This document shows, in pieces, positions 11,193 through 22,337 of a stretch of DNA of 64,000 bases. The DNA lies in NCBI GenBank assembly GCA_020809705.1, contig CP085828.1, positions 6,758,001-6,822,000 on the forward strand. The letters run 5' to 3'. The position numbers and the translations under genes are program-made. Every line of letters begins with the position of its first letter. Position 1 is the stretch's first letter. The notes under the pieces were generated by a model. It made no database searches. It was given only the letters and a program-made list of their open reading frames with translations, and was not told where the DNA came from. This DNA comes from Calonectria ilicicola (Eukaryota > Ascomycota > Sordariomycetes > Hypocreales > Nectriaceae).

Positions 11193-13370
11193 ATGCCTAC
11201 ACGACAATTCCTCTGGCTGGCGCCCCGTCTCAATTGTCTCTCGACTTCTCCACCCACTCTAGCTCCCAATGCCGCGCTCCGGCACCAGCGACGACCGATC
11301 CACGACCCACCGATAAGGCCACGACCCGCTGTGGGTCAGCGACGATGGTTGGCATTCCACGCTGCGCACGACCCGACCACGACCATCTTCGCCGAGCCGC
11401 TGCTGTCAACGTCTGAATTGGATCCTGTCTCGAGGTTCCCAGACTCGACCCTCTTCGAGGATGGGGCTGGCTTCCCCAAAGACGCCACGGTGCTCGAGAG
11501 GCTCCTCCGCGCTGTCCAATGCCGCGACCTGCCACGCATCACTCCATTGTTCATAAAATGGTCTGAAGAACTCCTTGACCAAGATATAAACGTGAGACAA
11601 GCAGCTCATAGCGAGCTTGGGAAGCTCCCCACTGCCACATTTTCCGAGATCCTCCGTTGGATCGATCCTGTTGCCAATCCTGCCAACGATGTCATATACG
11701 GCATGAACATTACCGTTGGTCAAACCCAGTTTCTCGACTCAGCCCGGCATGTGGATCATCATGGTGTCCGCACCCGGCACCTGGCAGTACTCACAGCTAT
11801 CGATATTGTCATGAATGCGCGACGGAAGACCAAGTCGCATATGGTTACGCAAGACTATGAAATTGCCATGCGCTGTGCGGGGGCCGCTTCCCTTCCAAGT
11901 GCTGCTATCACCTTTTATGGTGACATGACAAAAGACGGCCTGATGAGAAAGCGTCACACCGGTGTGTGGACCGAACTCACCAAGGCTCTTTCCCTGATTG
12001 ACCCTCTTTACTACCAATTCGACCGAACGCGTGTTGTAATTCTTCCTCGTGCAACAGTCAGAGAACACGAAAAACAAGTCGAATCCCGCAACCTTTGGGC
12101 GATGGAACGTCTGCGATTGAGCCTCAACGCCTGGTCCCGGCGTCCTTTCAATCGTAGTCGCACCTGTATTACGAAGGACCTTCGTATGTATTTTCGAAAA
12201 AAAGAAGCGGCCAGGTGGCAGTGGATCCAGTCAAGAATAAGCGGCGTGCTTATAGACGAACCCTTTCTCTGCGCCTCAATGGTAACATGGGCAAGGTCAA
12301 ACAACTTTGCACGAATCAAGGGAGACATCATAAAGCGAGGCTTTGAATTAGACATTACAGAGGACGCCGAATCTGGAGCAATTTCTGTTGAGAGAGGTAC
12401 AAACTTTCGCCCAGGAAATCCACGAACGGCCTCGCAACTGTTTCTCAATGCCATTGTCGAATCCCTTGGATCCATGGGGCGAATTCGAGCAGCTCTCAAT
12501 ATTCTTGTCTACGCCTCTTACAAATGGGACGCCCCCATTCCCCACAAGACATGGACTAACCTACTCATCTGGACCTACGTGGCGGCATCCAAAACCGTCC
12601 GGCGGATGCGAACACTTCAAGGAAATTATGCTGTTTACAACATCAGTTCCAAAGATGTTGTTGAGGTCTGGAAGATAATGACCTCAGATCCATTCAATAT
12701 AAAGCCAAGCTTCGAAGACTACAACGTATATATCAAGGCTCTTATCGTACAACGAAATTACCGTGCTGCCCTTGACGTTATTCGCAACGAAATGGTGCCA
12801 TTTTACCGTCGCATAGAAGAGGGACACTACAACGTAGTCGAGGACGAGATCCTCCAAGAGAAGACCGGAGCAAGTTACCAACGCACCCAGATAGAGGCGC
12901 GTAAAGAATATGTGTGGTACCATATCTCGACATGGTTCGATGATATTATCAAGACAGCCTCCAAGGGAAAGATGCAACGCAACGGGCAATTTATGCAGGT
13001 TATCATCCCTGACCTCATCGCAGAATTTGGCGAATTCTTTCAAACATCCATTAGATATCGCACCGCTCAAGGAATTGTCAGTTTACGACGCTCCCATATC
13101 CCACGTAGATACACTCATGTTTACGAGGAGCGCACGACGACACCCACACTTTACGGCGGCATGCTTATCAAGAGCCTACAAAAGAAAGAGCAGCTTCCTT
13201 CTTCTATATATGATGGGGATTTTGTGTGGCCACAATACCAGCCATTGAATATTCGGCAGTCCGGCCGCAAACCACTAGAGAGGAATAGGTCACGGCGTAT
13301 CGCCCCTGAGTCAGGTGATGTTAAAGCGCCTCAATGGTGGAGAGAACTGGAGAAAGAGCTATGCAGGTAG
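11193..13370 (+). CDS. Predicted mitochondrial gene-expression factor (PPR-like)
   Basis: Single exon, 725 aa. The N-terminus is rich in Arg, Pro and Ser and lacks acidic residues until about residue 38, with an RRWLAFH-type boundary, which fits a mitochondrial presequence. The rest is mostly helical with tryptophan- and arginine-rich segments, and short stretches (about 480-530) resemble pentatricopeptide-type helical pairs. This layout resembles fungal factors for mitochondrial mRNA expression, such as the Aep2/Atp13 or Cya5 type. I cannot place it in one of these families with confidence. It is divergent from LSM3 and convergent with the DUF8035-type gene. Confidence 0.6.
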   Translation: MPTRQFLWLAPRLNCLSTSPPTLAPNAALRHQRRPIHDPPIRPRPAVGQRRWLAFHAAHDPTTTIFAEPLLSTSELDPVSRFPDSTLFEDGAGFPKDATVLERLLRAVQCRDLPRITPLFIKWSEELLDQDINVRQAAHSELGKLPTATFSEILRWIDPVANPANDVIYGMNITVGQTQFLDSARHVDHHGVRTRHLAVLTAIDIVMNARRKTKSHMVTQDYEIAMRCAGAASLPSAAITFYGDMTKDGLMRKRHTGVWTELTKALSLIDPLYYQFDRTRVVILPRATVREHEKQVESRNLWAMERLRLSLNAWSRRPFNRSRTCITKDLRMYFRKKEAARWQWIQSRISGVLIDEPFLCASMVTWARSNNFARIKGDIIKRGFELDITEDAESGAISVERGTNFRPGNPRTASQLFLNAIVESLGSMGRIRAALNILVYASYKWDAPIPHKTWTNLLIWTYVAASKTVRRMRTLQGNYAVYNISSKDVVEVWKIMTSDPFNIKPSFEDYNVYIKALIVQRNYRAALDVIRNEMVPFYRRIEEGHYNVVEDEILQEKTGASYQRTQIEARKEYVWYHISTWFDDIIKTASKGKMQRNGQFMQVIIPDLIAEFGEFFQTSIRYRTAQGIVSLRRSHIPRRYTHVYEERTTTPTLYGGMLIKSLQKKEQLPSSIYDGDFVWPQYQPLNIRQSGRKPLERNRSRRIAPESGDVKAPQWWRELEKELCR

Positions 13371-13911
13371 TTCTTGATCATGTACTTTATCCATCGTGAA
13401 TCAAAAACATACAGTGTTTGTATTTCAATAGTCACGGATTCAAATTTAGCTGATATTGTGTATGCCAAACTAAAAAAAAAGTTGATTCCATTTAAAAAGT
13501 AAAAAAACTGCCGGGTATATCTATTCATTTCCGTTTGTATCCCACAAGTCCCCAACCTTGCACACCATATTCTTAAAATCCTTTAGCATCATAAAAATCG
13601 TTCATGGTCATACATGGAAACATCCTACACTTTGAAAACGTACAACGATAAATAACAGGTAAGAAAAGAAAAAGAAGAAAAAAGGCCACCCTGATTTTTG
13701 ACACTTGTTCTGTGGTCCGAAGAAAAACATCAAGCAATTTATGTATATCCTTTCCGAGAAAAACCCAAGACCCCAATTGAAGAAGCTGGACAAAGGGAAT
13801 ATTGTGAGAAGGAAATAAATAGGATGAAAAGAAAAAAAACATGAAAATCGTCAAAAAGGGTGGCGCATGATGAGCCAGCCATCAAAAGACGCCTGAAAAG
13901 TTCATGGCGGC
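13371..13911. other. Convergent 3' intergenic region
   Basis: 541 bp of A/T-rich DNA with A and T tracts between two converging stop codons. It fits paired terminators and poly(A) sites. No gene is seen. Confidence 0.65.
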
Positions 13912-15951
13912 TTACACCGCAGCCGCAGCTTCGGCCAGCACGCCCAAGAGGCCGGCAGCAGCACCACCGATACCGACGGCGCCGAGCGTCTCGCCCCAGG
14001 CCTTCTTCTTGGAGGAGCGGTCGCGATCGCGCTCGTCCCTCCTCGACCCGCGGCGGTCACCGCGGTCGCTCCGATCGCTGCGGTGGTGTCGCCGGCTGCT
14101 GCTGCCGGAATAGTAGTAGTCGTCGTTTCTGTCCCGGCGGCGGTCCCCGGTGCTGTCCGAGTACCTCCGGTGCGAGTTGCTATCTTTTCGGTGGCGCGAG
14201 GACTCATCCCGGCGGCGGTGCTCGCGATGGCTGGAGCGGTCGCGGTGGCTGGCGCGCGGGTCGACCTCGTACGGCTCCGGGTCGAAGCGCACGTGGTTCT
14301 CGTTCTTGTTCTTGAGGATGGGCTTGGGGAGCACGGTGCTGGACGGAGACGTCTTGTTCTTCTCCGGCGGGTCGATGATGATGGGGTAGCTCTTAGTCTT
14401 CCTCTCATCTACTTCAAAGTCCGTCTCGTCGCTGGAGTCGGAAATGGCATTCTCGTCGTACTCGTCATCACGGCTGCTCTTGGAGTCTTCGCGGTCCCGT
14501 GCGTGGCGGCTATAACGGCGAGGTGGAGGTCCCCGGCCGAAACGGGCGGCGCGGGCAGCACGGGCGTCCGCGCTCTGGCGGGCGTACTCGGTGATTTCCT
14601 CCCGAGAAAGACGGCCCAGGACGGCGACATACTCCGGGCGAGCCTCGTACCGCACGCCGGCACGCTCGAGGACTTCGGGACTAACAAGGCTGCGTCTAAT
14701 TTTGGTCCACTGGGCATCAGAAGGAATCTCCTTGCCGTACCTGTCCGGGCCCAGGCGGGTGAAGCTGCGTGGGCTTGTCCCGTAGCCCGAGGCAACACCC
14801 CCGTTTAGGTAACCTGGCATTGGAGGCATGGATCGGGGAGATGCCCCAAGGATATGGGAGTTTGGAGATGACGAGAGTTCAGGACCAGCATAGTTGGAAG
14901 AAAGATATCTCTGGCCCTGGCCTGGCGGGGAGATGCCGTACTGGGTGTGGCTCGGCGGCTGAAGGCTCAGGCCTGCCATGTTAGTGTTGAGGTTATCCAT
15001 AGCCATGAGGTCCTTTGTGGAGATGACGGCCATGGAATCACCCGAGTCGCTGGCAGTTTCCTGGGGTGAAGAGGAGAGGACCTGCTTGGCTTGGCGGGTG
15101 TCTACGTTGCGTCCATCCTTGATTCCGACAAAGTACTTGTCGTCATAGGCTGGCAGCTCCTGAGGCGAGGTTGGCTGAGAGTTGGCCTCGCGCTCAAGTA
15201 GGCCACGGACTGTGGGGAAATTGCCACCAGACATGTGGGTGACGGATTCGAGTTCACGGATATAAGCTCTCAGAATATCCTAATGTGAATTAGCTCATTA
15301 GTCTTTATCCGAGTTGCTGAGAAATGTGAGTGAGCATACCTTGTGCTTACGGAGAACCTGAGGGTCAAATCCCTCCTGTTCAAGTTCACTTCTAAACTCG
15401 AGCCACAGGCCATCCTCGTCATCGGTAAAGGCGTTGCAATCCCGCTTGTTAAACAACTTTTTGGCAATCTGATCGACCTTGTCTTTAATATCCTCGAGCC
15501 CGGGCTGGCGGTCATCAACAACCCGCTGAGGGGTGTTGGTAGGGTTGTGTAATTGGACGGTATCAAGAAAGATGTCAACATTCGTCTTGTCCGTCATGAG
15601 TCGTGAGTGAATAACAGCCAGACGTTCATCGCGGGCCCTCTCATCTCCAGACGGACGGCCGTCGCCAAACTTATCAAGAACCGATTCGAGTTGGGCAAGG
15701 GTGAAGTCGCAGTCCTCAACCATGGGCTGGAGTTGGCGCGAGTAGACGGGGGACGACTGGTGAGAGCGGTCGTTGAGGAGAGAGTCGCGGTCAGTCGCCT
15801 CAACGCGCAGGTGACGGAGAGCGAGGTGAAGCTGTCGGACAGCGGAGGCTACATCGTCAAAGGCAAGGCCGGACTGTTTGGCACGGAGGTATAGAGTGCG
15901 GGCAAAGGCATCGACGGCATCGATGCGTTCGACGGTGGAGCCGCCACTCAT
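13912..15951 (-). CDS. DUF8035-type protein with charged tail and C-terminal glycine-rich hydrophobic segment
   Basis: Minus-strand exons are 15951-15340 and 15279-13912 (about 659 aa), with a 60-bp intron. The first 200 residues are helical and resemble the N-terminal scaffold of fungal ankyrin/STAND-like proteins. A central Pro/Ser region precedes a compact conserved block (near residues 345-420, around RYGKEIPSDAQW) that resembles DUF8035. The following 200 residues are extremely rich in Arg, Ser, Asp and His. The last 25 residues form an Ala/Gly hydrophobic segment (AVGIGGAAAGLLGVLA) like a glycine zipper or tail anchor. The function is unknown. RS-like composition could suggest RNA or membrane-surface association, but this is inference. 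Confidence 0.75.
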
Positions 15952-18900
15952 TGTTGAACGGTGGCCTTCCTTGGGCCGTGTATAAAAACTGGTTTTTATG
16001 TGGGATATTCTAACGGGGTTGCAGTGTCGGTTCGGCTACAGGTGTTGTCAGTGGTGGTCGTGGTGGTGTGTCCAAAGTGCAGGTCGCTGGTGTAAGTGGG
16101 CGGGCGATAACAGGTACTCGGGTCTGCAGATGGACCCCAAAGGTAGGAACAGATGGTGCAAAGGTGAATAAAATGTCCAGAGATAAGGGGACAAGTGTGG
16201 AGAGATGTAGAGATAGAGAAAGAGAGAGAGAGAAATCCAGATCCCGTGGGCTGGGGGCCAGGCGGCATTTGAATGAATAAAGGGACCGAACGTCTTGGGC
16301 GCGTGCTCTGCGAGTTCGCAACGTCAGTGTTTAGCGGCCCCCGGAGCGCAGCTCAAGGGACCCGGGGGTGGTGGGGGCGTGACCACCCGCCCGCCCCGAA
16401 GCTGCATGCTGAGCACAACAACAAATAAGTTAGTTGCTGCAACAGATGCCCAACCCGACCTATTGTAACACGGTACCACGGTGCGTACACATCCCCTCGC
16501 GGGCTAATGCATGGTCCCCAAAGTATCCAGTACCCGTTCGTGCCCTATCTTGCCCATGCAGTCTCCCAGACACCACAGTTGCAGCACAGCACAGCAGCCA
16601 GCAACCTTGAACAAGACTAGCCAGTATCAGCAAAAGACAATAAAAAGAAAAAAAAGTACATTCAAGCTCGTAAAACAGCCCGTCAAGCAGTCCCCCTCCT
16701 CCTCCACCACCCCTGGCCTATAGTGACGTAGCCGCGAACTGCCTGCCCCGCCCTATAGCATCATGGCCATGCACACGCAGGGCTGACCAACCACCATCAC
16801 GGCTTTTGTCGTCTTGGTACACGCCCGACCCTGTTCTGCTCTGTATGGGCTCTCTCCCTTTTCTCTGCTTCCCCGTGTATGCATGCCTGCGAAGTCCGCC
16901 CGTGGTACCAAAAAAAGAGTTTGCCCCTCGACCCTGAATCTCTCCGCCACCCCATTCATTCACCCCCCCAGGAAAAGCCAATCCAGACCTCAATCCTCAC
17001 CACCACTACTGCTACTACCACTACTACTGTACTACTTTTTTTGTTGCGACCGGGCGCTGTTTGATAATCCGCCATGTGTCTCCAAAAATGATGGCCCTCG
17101 CCGTCGATCCACGGTTTCCCCCATCCGTTGTCGTCACTGACTAGGGCCGAAGGAGGGGGATCTACTTTTCTTAGAAAGCGGTACAGTACACATTGATTTG
17201 CATTTCATCATTTTCAAGTTTGGGGTCCGTAGCGCAGGTCATATCACATCATACATGGCCAATGTGCAAATGCACACCTGGCAACATCATGCAAATCCCG
17301 GTGTTTGTTTGTTTTTAATTTCCTTTTTCTTTTTTTTTTTGTTCCGGAGCATACATGCATGCTTTAGTTTTTGTCCCGGCCCGCCCAGCTGAATACGACC
17401 GAAGAGGCAAATCCTCACAACAAGCGCACACGCACAACTCCACACAATTACGTAGAAGCCCATCGGCGCAACCCGAACACAAGTCCAGGACCCATGTGTC
17501 ATCTGTCTTCTAGAAGTTCGCTTCGGGGTCGTCCGCGAGGCTGACTGTGGAGCTGCCCCAAGCTCTTCCGCATGCTGCAACTCTAGCGCGCGAGACTTGT
17601 CCTCGTGAGGGCTGCCCCCTCCGCCCCTATCACCACCTACCAGGGCCAAAAACCCCGTCTACATCAACCAACAGACGCAGTGGGGAGACCAGTTCCCGAC
17701 AACGGATACGCTAGCTCGCAGACGATATCCCCACACTATTCGCCTTCGGACCCCGTTAGCCAAGCATCCAAGGTGGCTGTGCAGCACGGCATCATGATGA
17801 CTAGATGGCAGCAGTAGTAGCAAACAAAACGTCTGCGCCCGGCCACAAAGCCCGGGGGACGACCAAAGGTCCGAGGAGATTCAACTCTCTCAGCTCAGGC
17901 AGCAGCTATTTACTGCTATCTCCGAGCTCCGCCATCGCCTCATTCAGCTATTTGTCTTTGTCTTTGATATCTTGTAATCGTTCCCCGGGACCATTCCAAT
18001 CCAATCGCCCCACCACCAACCGCACAACCCAGATTCCCGAAATCTGCCTTTCTCGGAGCCCTACGAGGGGGGAAACATACCTGCATGCAGCAGCCCAGAG
18101 AAAGGACAACAACAGCCCAAAAAATGCAAATGCAACCAGATGCCGATGATGGCTTGCATTTAGGCATCACTTACCTTTGCCAAGATGTGAGCGCTGCACG
18201 ACACCATGCTGGGGCTGACAAAAGGCAGATCGAATGTTGCCACCGGCCCATTTTGACTGGCTGCAGGGTAACACAGTATGTGAAGCCACTGGGCGGCTCT
18301 GCGCCATCAACGTAGGACATTGCAGCCAAAATGCTTCAGCCTGCATTCTGATGCCGTCACACATGCCTCTTCAGATGCCCAACGAATAGTTTGGCATCAA
18401 TAAGACAAGACGCCCGCCATAAGCACAACGCTTGACGCACATCCACGTTGCAATGAAACAGTCATTCGGTGTCACCAGTCTTGTCCGCCATTGGTTGTTT
18501 GATGCAGAAAAAAAGTCACCTTGATTTGTAACTCCAGAATGGTCCATCAACTCCTCCGGTCTGCCTACTTCATGCCATAAATGACCATGACACATCTTTT
18601 TTTTCAACTCGAACAAGCATCATCCCCAGACACTTAGGTATCCTATCTTCAAAGTCCATCCGTCTTTTGGATTAAGTTCCGCGCCTCTCTTCCAACACTG
18701 CGCCGCGTGTAGCCGCTCTTGGTTTGCCACCTCGGCCAATTTATCCTACTTATCCTTCAATCCATCTTCCTAGCTTCTCGGAGTGACTCAGTAGCTCAAA
18801 CTTTGCCAACGCTTGCCTTGCCCTAATCTGGTGACCTAATGCCAAGCCAAACACCCGTGCCGGATCCGCGGCGTCCGTCCGCATTTTGAGCCGCATCCTA

Positions 18901-19007
18901 TCTGTGCGAACTGCCCTATGCTGCGCCATCCGCCCCATTTCCGTAGTGTGAATCTTGGATCGCCGAGCCCCCCAGCGTCTTCGAGTCGTTTGCTCCGAGG
19001 GTCACCC
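15952..19007. other. 3-kb gene-poor intergenic stretch
   Basis: It lies between the DUF8035-type start and the UTP8 stop, both on the minus strand. It contains an AG-rich run near 16210-16235, CT-rich stretches, and a T-run near 17327-17340. Open frames are short, overlap on both strands and lack protein-like character. Upstream regulatory DNA or a non-coding transcript is possible. Confidence 0.5.
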
Positions 19008-21766
19008 TCAGATCGCCAGCTTCTCTAGCGAGTATGCTTCAACCTTCTGGCTGATCAGGTGGCCCCTCTCTCGCAAGCTTCGCTGGACAACTTCGCCTCC
19101 AGACACCACCTTGGTCTTTGTCGGCAGTTGCTTCACCTTTAGGCCGAGCGGCAGGAGTCGGGATTCCTGGCTTTCAAGTTGCATTGGGATCGGTTTGTTT
19201 GTGTTCCATGACTGGCGCGTAGCTCCGCCCTTCTGTGCTGTCATGCCGAACTGGACAGCCTCGCCAACAATGCCGTTGAGGTACACTGCCTCTTCAAGGC
19301 CTTCTAGCGCAGCTGTTACCTCAAGCTTCAATGCTGTGAGGAAATCTCCGGCCTCGGCCTTGTCCGTCGATGAGATGGCGTCATTGAACAGCCAGCCTCC
19401 GGCTCCAACAGCGTCGAGACATCGTCCTAGGAGGTCCGCAATGAGCGTAACCACTCCATCAGGCGGCGGGTCGTTGCCCTCCGCATCGAAGCTGGTGGGG
19501 TCAATGTACAGCGAGGTCCATGCGCCTCGAACCAGCTCCACTCGGAGTGTGTAAATGAGAGAGAGGATTTCCTCCGTCTTGAGTGTCGCTCGAAGAGCCT
19601 TGACTGTAGTGATTGCAGGTACACGCCAGAGTTTCGTAAACGCCAATGTCAGTCCACGTGAGCGACTGCTGCTGTCGTCTCCCAGATAGTACTCAGTAAT
19701 AGCAATATCTCGCTCGAGATCATCGAGGTCCATATCAAAGTTCTCAGCTTCTTCAGGCTCATTCTTCAAAAGCTTAGCTCCCGCCTTCTTGGGACCAGCA
19801 ATCAAGTCCAAGTTGAGCATGAGAGCTCGAATCGCCAAAATTAGCTCCAATTCGCCAAGCTGCGTTGCTTGTAGGTAGTTGAGTAGGAGCGTCATTGAAG
19901 GATCGGCATCGGTCAGGGATGAGAGTAGATCCTGAGCCAGGTTCTTATTGTTCAGTGCCTCGGCATCAAACTCATCTCGGAAAGCCGACTTGACATTTGA
20001 CAAGGTGAGGTGGCCTGCTACAACGAGGTACGAGGTTACGTTGCTATCGGGCAAGGCTAGCTGTAGCATCGGCCGTGGTTCCTCGCCCTCGGTCATAGAG
20101 ATGGAGAAGACCCTGCTGATGGCATATGATACCCAGCGGCGATCAACAACCGCGTATGAGGAAGGGCCTGGAAGCCATACCCACTCTGGTAGATCCGTCT
20201 CGGGCTTCGCATCCGCCGCCTCTCCCTCGGCAGGAGTGCGAACAGCCATGCGGAATCGCTTACGCAATAATGACTCCCACTGGGCCAAATCGCCAGTACC
20301 AAGATATCCATCTGCCGACTCGAGCTCTGCGCGGAGCTTGGTCAGGTACTCTTCCGTCATCGTTCCGGGAACTTGTCGAGAAAACTCATCGGAAATCTTT
20401 TCCGACTTTGATTTTTTGGCTGGGAGCTCAACAGTCGTTCCTCGTCCGATAGAATCAATCAACAGACCCTGCTTGCGTCGCTTGCCGTGGTTCTTTGGTG
20501 GCTCAACTTGGATTGAGACGAGAACGTTGTCGATCAAGGCCACGACAATATCCTGGCTACGAAGATAGCTAATTAGTTGACAGTACTTGGGCTTCTGGGA
20601 TTCAGCGGGAAGCTCCGACAAATCCAACGAGGCATTCGCATGAATCGAGCGATATTGGTAGTTGTATAAGCCAATCGTGTCGAGGGAGCATCCGAGGATG
20701 AATGGTCGAGACAGGCGAGAGAAGGATACAGCCTTGTCCATTTGGACGACAGACTTGAGCTTAGGAACAGCTGTAGTGAGATCGTAGACACTCAATGAGC
20801 CTTGCTGTAGCTGCAAGAGCAATCCAGCTTGCACATCAATTTGGTAAGTTGGCGCATCTTTGCCAGAGGGTGCGGGGATAGGAACAATCTCCAAAGGTGA
20901 GAGCTTCTGGATGTCGGATGTCGCAGAAGATGTTTCTGAGGCGGCGGCAAGGACAACGGTGTGACGGCTCTCCTGGCCCTGGCCGACAGATTTTGACACG
21001 AGAACAAGAAGTTCGGGCTCGGCGTTTGGCGTCTTGGGAAGAGCGCTAAAAACCTCGGGTCGCTGTTTGAAGATACCTTCGCTAAACTCGGCCATTGTCG
21101 CAGAAGTCACATACTCCACCTCGAACTCGTCAATGGTGTTTGCGACGCTGTCCTGAACAGTTGACTTGGAAGACGAGGTCCACTGGATGGCAAGAGTCTC
21201 CCCAGATAGAGATATAAATTCTCCATTTTTGCAGACAGCTAGGACGTTGCTGACGGGTGATGTTTCGGAAGAGGCCGAAGAACATGTCATGTATTGAACG
21301 GGCGAGGTCTTGAGAATCTGCGAGGAGGTGCTCGTCGAGGTGGTCTTGCCGTCGCGATGTACGACATCCTTGAACAGAGTAATCTTCTGGCCGGTGGAAT
21401 CTCGGGTAGAAATATACGTGTATCGAGAGACATCAGGACTTCCGGCACGTCGAATGCGCACCGAGTATGGGGAGCAGGTGAAAGACTCTTGAGGAGGAAT
21501 TGGGTACGAAGTGATTAGTCGAGAAGCCGGAATCTGCCAATGGTTAGTGACAAACAGGGCATTCTGATAAAAAGGTGGTCACACACATCGTAGATGCTTG
21601 CAGTTTCTCCATCCACTCCAACAGCGAGCTCCGTTCTTTTCCTCTTCTTTTGGTCATCGCGCTGGCCATAGATTTCCCGAGCGACGATGCGGCCTTCGGT
21701 GTGGTCGAGGGGCCGAGGAAGCGTCGCCAACACAGATGGCTTGTGAATTCTGTATTCAGAAGCCAT
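19008..21766 (-). CDS. utp8: Utp8-like nucleolar protein (SSU processome / tRNA export)
   Basis: Minus-strand exons are 21766-21587 and 21533-19008 (about 901 aa); the intron carries an ACTAAC branch. The frame is open upstream of the chosen ATG, but MASEYRIHKPSVLATLPRP matches the usual start of the family. The N-terminal half (to about residue 450) has the alternating strands and repeated VY/VS patterns of the Utp8 beta-propeller. A Lys-rich linker near 390 resembles a nuclear localisation signal, and the C-terminal half is helical. Yeast Utp8 is part of the t-UTP/UTP-A complex for 35S pre-rRNA transcription and processing and also acts in nuclear tRNA export. Identification rests on motif memory of the fungal family and is moderately strong. 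Confidence 0.75.
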
Positions 21767-22337
21767 GGCGACTGCTGGATCGAGGCGGCGGGAAAATATG
21801 TACAGTGTTGCGGGACACAATTCTTTTTCGAGATCAGCCCGTCGCCTAGGCTTGTCGAGATGGACGGCAGTGAAGCTCTCACAAAAAAAAATATCTGGAC
21901 GGGCCGACACAAAAATCCGGGAGTGGGGCCTTTTGCGCCTGGTCGGTTTGGTGGGGTCTGTGGCGCTTGGGCCAAATGTCTTCCCTGACGTCGAAGAAAG
22001 AAAGCAGGGGTACGTACCTCGACGCCTCTCTTTATTCGCGGCGCGTACTCGAACGCGTCGGTGGATTAGCACTTTAACGCGACCTTCGGCCACAGACGAG
22101 GTCCCTGGTCCACATTCAAGACTTGCTCAGTCGCTTCCCGGGAAACAAGTCGAGTGGCCTGGCCCTGTTCAAACCTCTGTCTTTTTGGGTCTATTTGACG
22201 AAATACTCATATCCTTACTTCCCATTCACCTTCTAGGGTCTCCATTTAAAGCAATGCTTTCTTGGTGCTAATTTTGACGTTGGTACACCAGTCCCAACCG
22301 CCACGCCCTCTCCTTTCTACCTCTGGTTTACGATTCG
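21767..22337. promoter_or_regulatory. Divergent promoter region of UTP8 and ELG1
   Basis: 571 bp separate the two head-to-head starts. CT-rich leaders lie on the ELG1 side (about 22290-22325). Confidence 0.6.

Noticed and set aside
21767..22093. In-frame N-terminal extension of UTP8
   Set aside because: The frame is open, but the extension is Arg-rich and low in conserved character, and the downstream Met begins the family-like N-terminus.
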